DNA from: Chroococcidiopsidaceae cyanobacterium CP_BM_RX_35
GTDB taxonomy: Bacteria > Cyanobacteriota > Cyanobacteriia > Cyanobacteriales > Chroococcidiopsidaceae
Length of the DNA: 8,507 bases
Reading direction: 5' to 3'
Assembly (NCBI GenBank): GCA_019242465.1
Contig: JAFAVL010000729.1
Span: forward strand, 1 to 8,507
Shown here: one piece after another, positions 6,472 to 8,507 of the stretch
Layout of the letters: every line of letters starts with the position of its first letter
How positions within the stretch are numbered: the first letter of the stretch is position 1
The notes under the pieces: model-generated
What the model saw: only the letters and a program-made list of their open reading frames with translations
Told to the model about the DNA's origin: nothing
The model's database searches: none
Translations under genes and position numbers: made by a program

Positions 6472-6719
6472 TCTTTGGTGCTATGAGGCATTAGATTCTT
6501 GCTCGTCAGAGCACGAATCAAAATCTTCAATTTATTTAATCATTATTCAATAATTTTATTATGACTTAGAAAAATTAACTGCAATCCTTATGTGCAGCCG
6601 TGAATCTACTCACAATTGTTAAATTAGTATATAAAGCTACGCAGCAATTGATAAATTGGCTGAGTTTATTAACTGTAACAGTTTATGCAAAAGCAGTTTC
6701 AATTCTTACTTGTAACAAC

Positions 6720-7976
6720 GTGCTATCTCTATTAAATCCTATTCAGGAAGCAATTTACTTACAGATTCCTTATTCCGCCTACGTGCATATTCCCTTTTGC
6801 CGTCGGCGGTGTTACTACTGTGATTTTCCAGTTTCTGTTGTTGGTGATCACGCCCAAGGAGACAAATCTGGCACAATCTCTCAGTATGTTGAAGTACTGT
6901 GTCAAGAAATAGCGATCGCCAAAACGTTAGGTCAACCCCTAAAGACAATTTTCTTTGGCGGCGGTACCCCTTCACTGCTATCTGTCAATCAGTTAACTCA
7001 GATCCTTGAGACGCTCAATCGTCGGTTCAGCATCGCCGAAGACGCGGAAATTTCGATGGAAATGGACCCAGGGACGTTTACCCTAAGCCAACTGAAAGGG
7101 TACCGAGCGGCTGGGGTGAATCGAGTGAGTTTAGGCGTGCAAGCCTTTCAGCCTGAATTGTTGCAGGTTTGCGGACGATCTCACACGCAAAGTGATATTT
7201 GGACAGCCGTCGAAATGATCCGCCAAGCGGGAGTTCCAGATTTCAGCCTAGATTTAATTTCGGGACTACCGCACCAAACTTTGGCGCAGTGGGAGGTAAC
7301 TCTAGGAGCAGCAATGGCGATCGCTCCTACCCATATCTCTATTTACGACCTCACCATTGAGCCAGTCACCGCCTTTGGTCGTTACTATCAAGCTGGCGTC
7401 TACCCCTTACCTCCTGATGACATCACAGCACAGATGTATCGTCAGGCAAGGCAAGCCCTGACTGGTGCTGGTTACGATCACTATGAAATTTCCAACTATG
7501 CCCAGCCTGGTCATCAATGTCTTCATAATCGGGTTTACTGGGAAAATCGCACCTACTACGGTTTTGGTATGGGAGCAACAAGCTATACCCTAGGGCAACG
7601 GTTCACTCGACCCCGTAAGACGAGGGAATACTACCAATGGGTTAAAGAATACAAGGTCGCAGGCGGTGTGTTGAATTATCCTCAGACACCACGGGATGAA
7701 GTGCTGCTAGAAACGCTAATGCTAGGGTTACGTCTGCGAACTGGCGTGAACTTGCCTACCCTCGCTCAGACATGGGGTAGAGCGACGCTAGAAAAGATTT
7801 GGAGTTGTCTACAACCATACCAGCAGCAAGGTTGGGTAGAAATTGTCGAGAAAAATGGGCAGGCAATACCAGATGCAGAGGATCTCTCCAGCGCCTGGGA
7901 GCTGAGATTGACCGAGCCAGAAGGATTTTTATTTTCCAATACTGTTTTGGCGGCGCTGTTTGCTGCGCTTGCATAA
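6720..7976 (+). CDS. hemW: Radical SAM haem chaperone HemW (coproporphyrinogen III oxidase-like)
   Basis: HemW is a radical SAM protein related to HemN that binds haem and delivers it to respiratory proteins rather than oxidising coproporphyrinogen. From GTG 6720 it has 418 residues. The opening IPYSAYVHIPFC leads into CRRRCYYC, the CxxxCxxC motif for the 4Fe-4S cluster (Cys27, Cys31, Cys34). FFGGGTPS (78-85) is the SAM-binding glycine motif. HNRVYW (269-274) is the HNxxYW haem-binding signature that separates HemW from true HemN. The C-terminal HemN_C region ends in LRLTEPEGFLFSN. The start is doubtful: homology begins near 6765, no ATG lies in frame upstream, and the choices are GTG 6720, TTG 6648 or GTG 6600 (458 residues), none with a ribosome binding site. 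The stretch encoded by 6600-6719 is AT-rich and unlike HemW. It diverges from the PIN/TRAM gene and ends before a likely terminator. Confidence 0.93.
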   Translation: MLSLLNPIQEAIYLQIPYSAYVHIPFCRRRCYYCDFPVSVVGDHAQGDKSGTISQYVEVLCQEIAIAKTLGQPLKTIFFGGGTPSLLSVNQLTQILETLNRRFSIAEDAEISMEMDPGTFTLSQLKGYRAAGVNRVSLGVQAFQPELLQVCGRSHTQSDIWTAVEMIRQAGVPDFSLDLISGLPHQTLAQWEVTLGAAMAIAPTHISIYDLTIEPVTAFGRYYQAGVYPLPPDDITAQMYRQARQALTGAGYDHYEISNYAQPGHQCLHNRVYWENRTYYGFGMGATSYTLGQRFTRPRKTREYYQWVKEYKVAGGVLNYPQTPRDEVLLETLMLGLRLRTGVNLPTLAQTWGRATLEKIWSCLQPYQQQGWVEIVEKNGQAIPDAEDLSSAWELRLTEPEGFLFSNTVLAALFAALA

Positions 7977-8016
7977 AGGAATTAAGAAGTATTTAAATTT
8001 ACTTCACACATGCATC

Positions 8017-8048
8017 ATCTTGACATTACCAAAACATCAAGATTTTTT
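8017..8048 (+). terminator. Probable intrinsic terminator of hemW
   Basis: ATCTTGA (8017-8023) and TCAAGAT (8037-8043) form a perfect seven-pair stem with a 13-base loop, followed directly by a run of six T (8043-8048). It lies 40 bases after the hemW stop. The stem is AT-rich with a large loop, so it may be weak. On the minus strand no T-run follows, so it does not serve the convergent toxin gene. Confidence 0.6.
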
Positions 8049-8132
8049 ATCCAAAGTAGTGTCTTGACGCAAGCATCTCAACCACAGTCCAAAGTTGGTA
8101 ACTAAGCTACGACCACTGCTTCCTGTTCACAA

Positions 8133-8492
8133 TTAAGGCGCGAAACCAAACACAATATCTAATGCAGCACGGATGCGATGCCAGTAACTATCTTCAAGCA
8201 CTCCAACCAAGTCACCTACCCGCTGAGAGTCACAGGATCTGATTTGAGCAACGTCGAGAAATCGGTCTTTGTCCAGCCCGTTGCCAGCAGTGGCAGCAAC
8301 ATTGACGACATAGGGGGCTTTTTTGCTACCAGGCCGAAAAGGAATGACAACTGTTAGCTGTCCATACTGATTAAGGTCGTCGTTCTGCACAATAAGGCAA
8401 GAGCGAGTCTTTTGTATCTCTGCACCAACTGTTGGGTCTAATCGTATCCAACGAATATCTCCTCGCCGATATGTAAGTTTACCCCTCGGCAT
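8133..8492 (-). CDS. PemK/MazF-type toxin (type II toxin-antitoxin endoribonuclease family)
   Basis: Starting at ATG 8492 this is a 119-residue single-domain protein of the PemK/MazF fold, whose members cut mRNA and are held inactive by a cognate antitoxin. The opening YRRGDIRWIRLDPTVGAE (8-25) is the family signature; Arg30 in QKTRSCLIVQND aligns with the catalytic Arg of Bacillus MazF. The strand that normally ends in a catalytic Ser or Thr reads VVIPFRPGS here, with Arg53 at about that site, so activity is uncertain. The C-terminal block DKDRFLDVAQIRSCDSQRVGDLVG also matches. GTG 8507 at the window edge would add five residues, but GGGGA lies suitably before ATG 8492. A TGA at 8494-8492 overlaps this ATG by one base and could be the end of an upstream antitoxin gene (last residues WGRN), which would lie outside the window. 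Confidence 0.87.
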   Translation of the reverse strand: MPRGKLTYRRGDIRWIRLDPTVGAEIQKTRSCLIVQNDDLNQYGQLTVVIPFRPGSKKAPYVVNVAATAGNGLDKDRFLDVAQIRSCDSQRVGDLVGVLEDSYWHRIRAALDIVFGFAP

Positions 8493-8507
8493 CAATTCCG
8501 TCCCCAC

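Noticed and set aside
6578..6598. CTGCA / TGCAG inverted repeat just upstream of GTG 6600
   Set aside because: A five-base stem with a nine-base loop in AT-rich DNA is expected by chance, and there is no conserved riboswitch or leader feature around it.
1778..7324. Repeated GCGATCGC octamers as a possible repeat system
   Set aside because: These are ordinary HIP1 sites, abundant and dispersed in many cyanobacterial genomes. They have no regular spacing and are no CRISPR array; used only as taxonomic evidence.

Overview
The window reads as a chromosomal segment of a cyanobacterium. Five copies of the HIP1 octamer GCGATCGC lie at 1778, 2411, 4625, 6912 and 7317, far more than chance predicts in 8.5 kb. 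The gene content also fits: a kinase joined to a membrane anchor and a PPC-like domain, a PIN/TRAM membrane protein, a Uma2-type (DUF820) protein and a HemW with cyanobacterial-style motifs. I cannot name a genus with confidence.

Layout. 1-607 (minus): a scar. The N-terminus of a class I SAM-dependent methyltransferase, with a good ribosome binding site, is cut inside its SAM-binding motif and joined to a Uma2 protein that has lost its own N-terminus and runs off the left edge. 608-910: non-coding. 911-1516 (plus): a Nu-class (YfcG-like) glutathione S-transferase, whose stop codon overlaps that of the convergent M20 amidohydrolase (1513-2778, minus). Upstream of the amidohydrolase, 25 bases away, is bioD (2804-3484, minus). 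Then come a kinase-fold membrane protein (3578-5092, minus) and a PIN/TRAM membrane protein (5282-6421, minus). hemW (about 6720-7976, plus) diverges from the PIN/TRAM gene and ends at a probable intrinsic terminator. A PemK/MazF-type toxin gene (8133-8492, minus) sits at the right edge; any antitoxin gene would lie outside.

The genes do not form one pathway. bioD (biotin synthesis) and hemW (haem trafficking) are housekeeping genes, the GST handles thiol/disulfide chemistry, and the amidohydrolase may simply share a transcript with bioD. The two ends carry accessory material: a Uma2/methyltransferase recombination scar and a toxin gene.

The most interesting items are: (1) the kinase-like protein, in which both catalytic aspartates (HRD and DFG) are asparagine and the glycine loop is degraded, while the membrane anchor and exported domain remain, so it looks like a membrane pseudokinase; (2) the methyltransferase/Uma2 junction, which falls on a short sequence both parents probably shared; (3) a palindrome overlapping the likely -35 of the pseudokinase promoter. 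I saw no CRISPR array, tRNA, rRNA, insertion sequence or phage gene.
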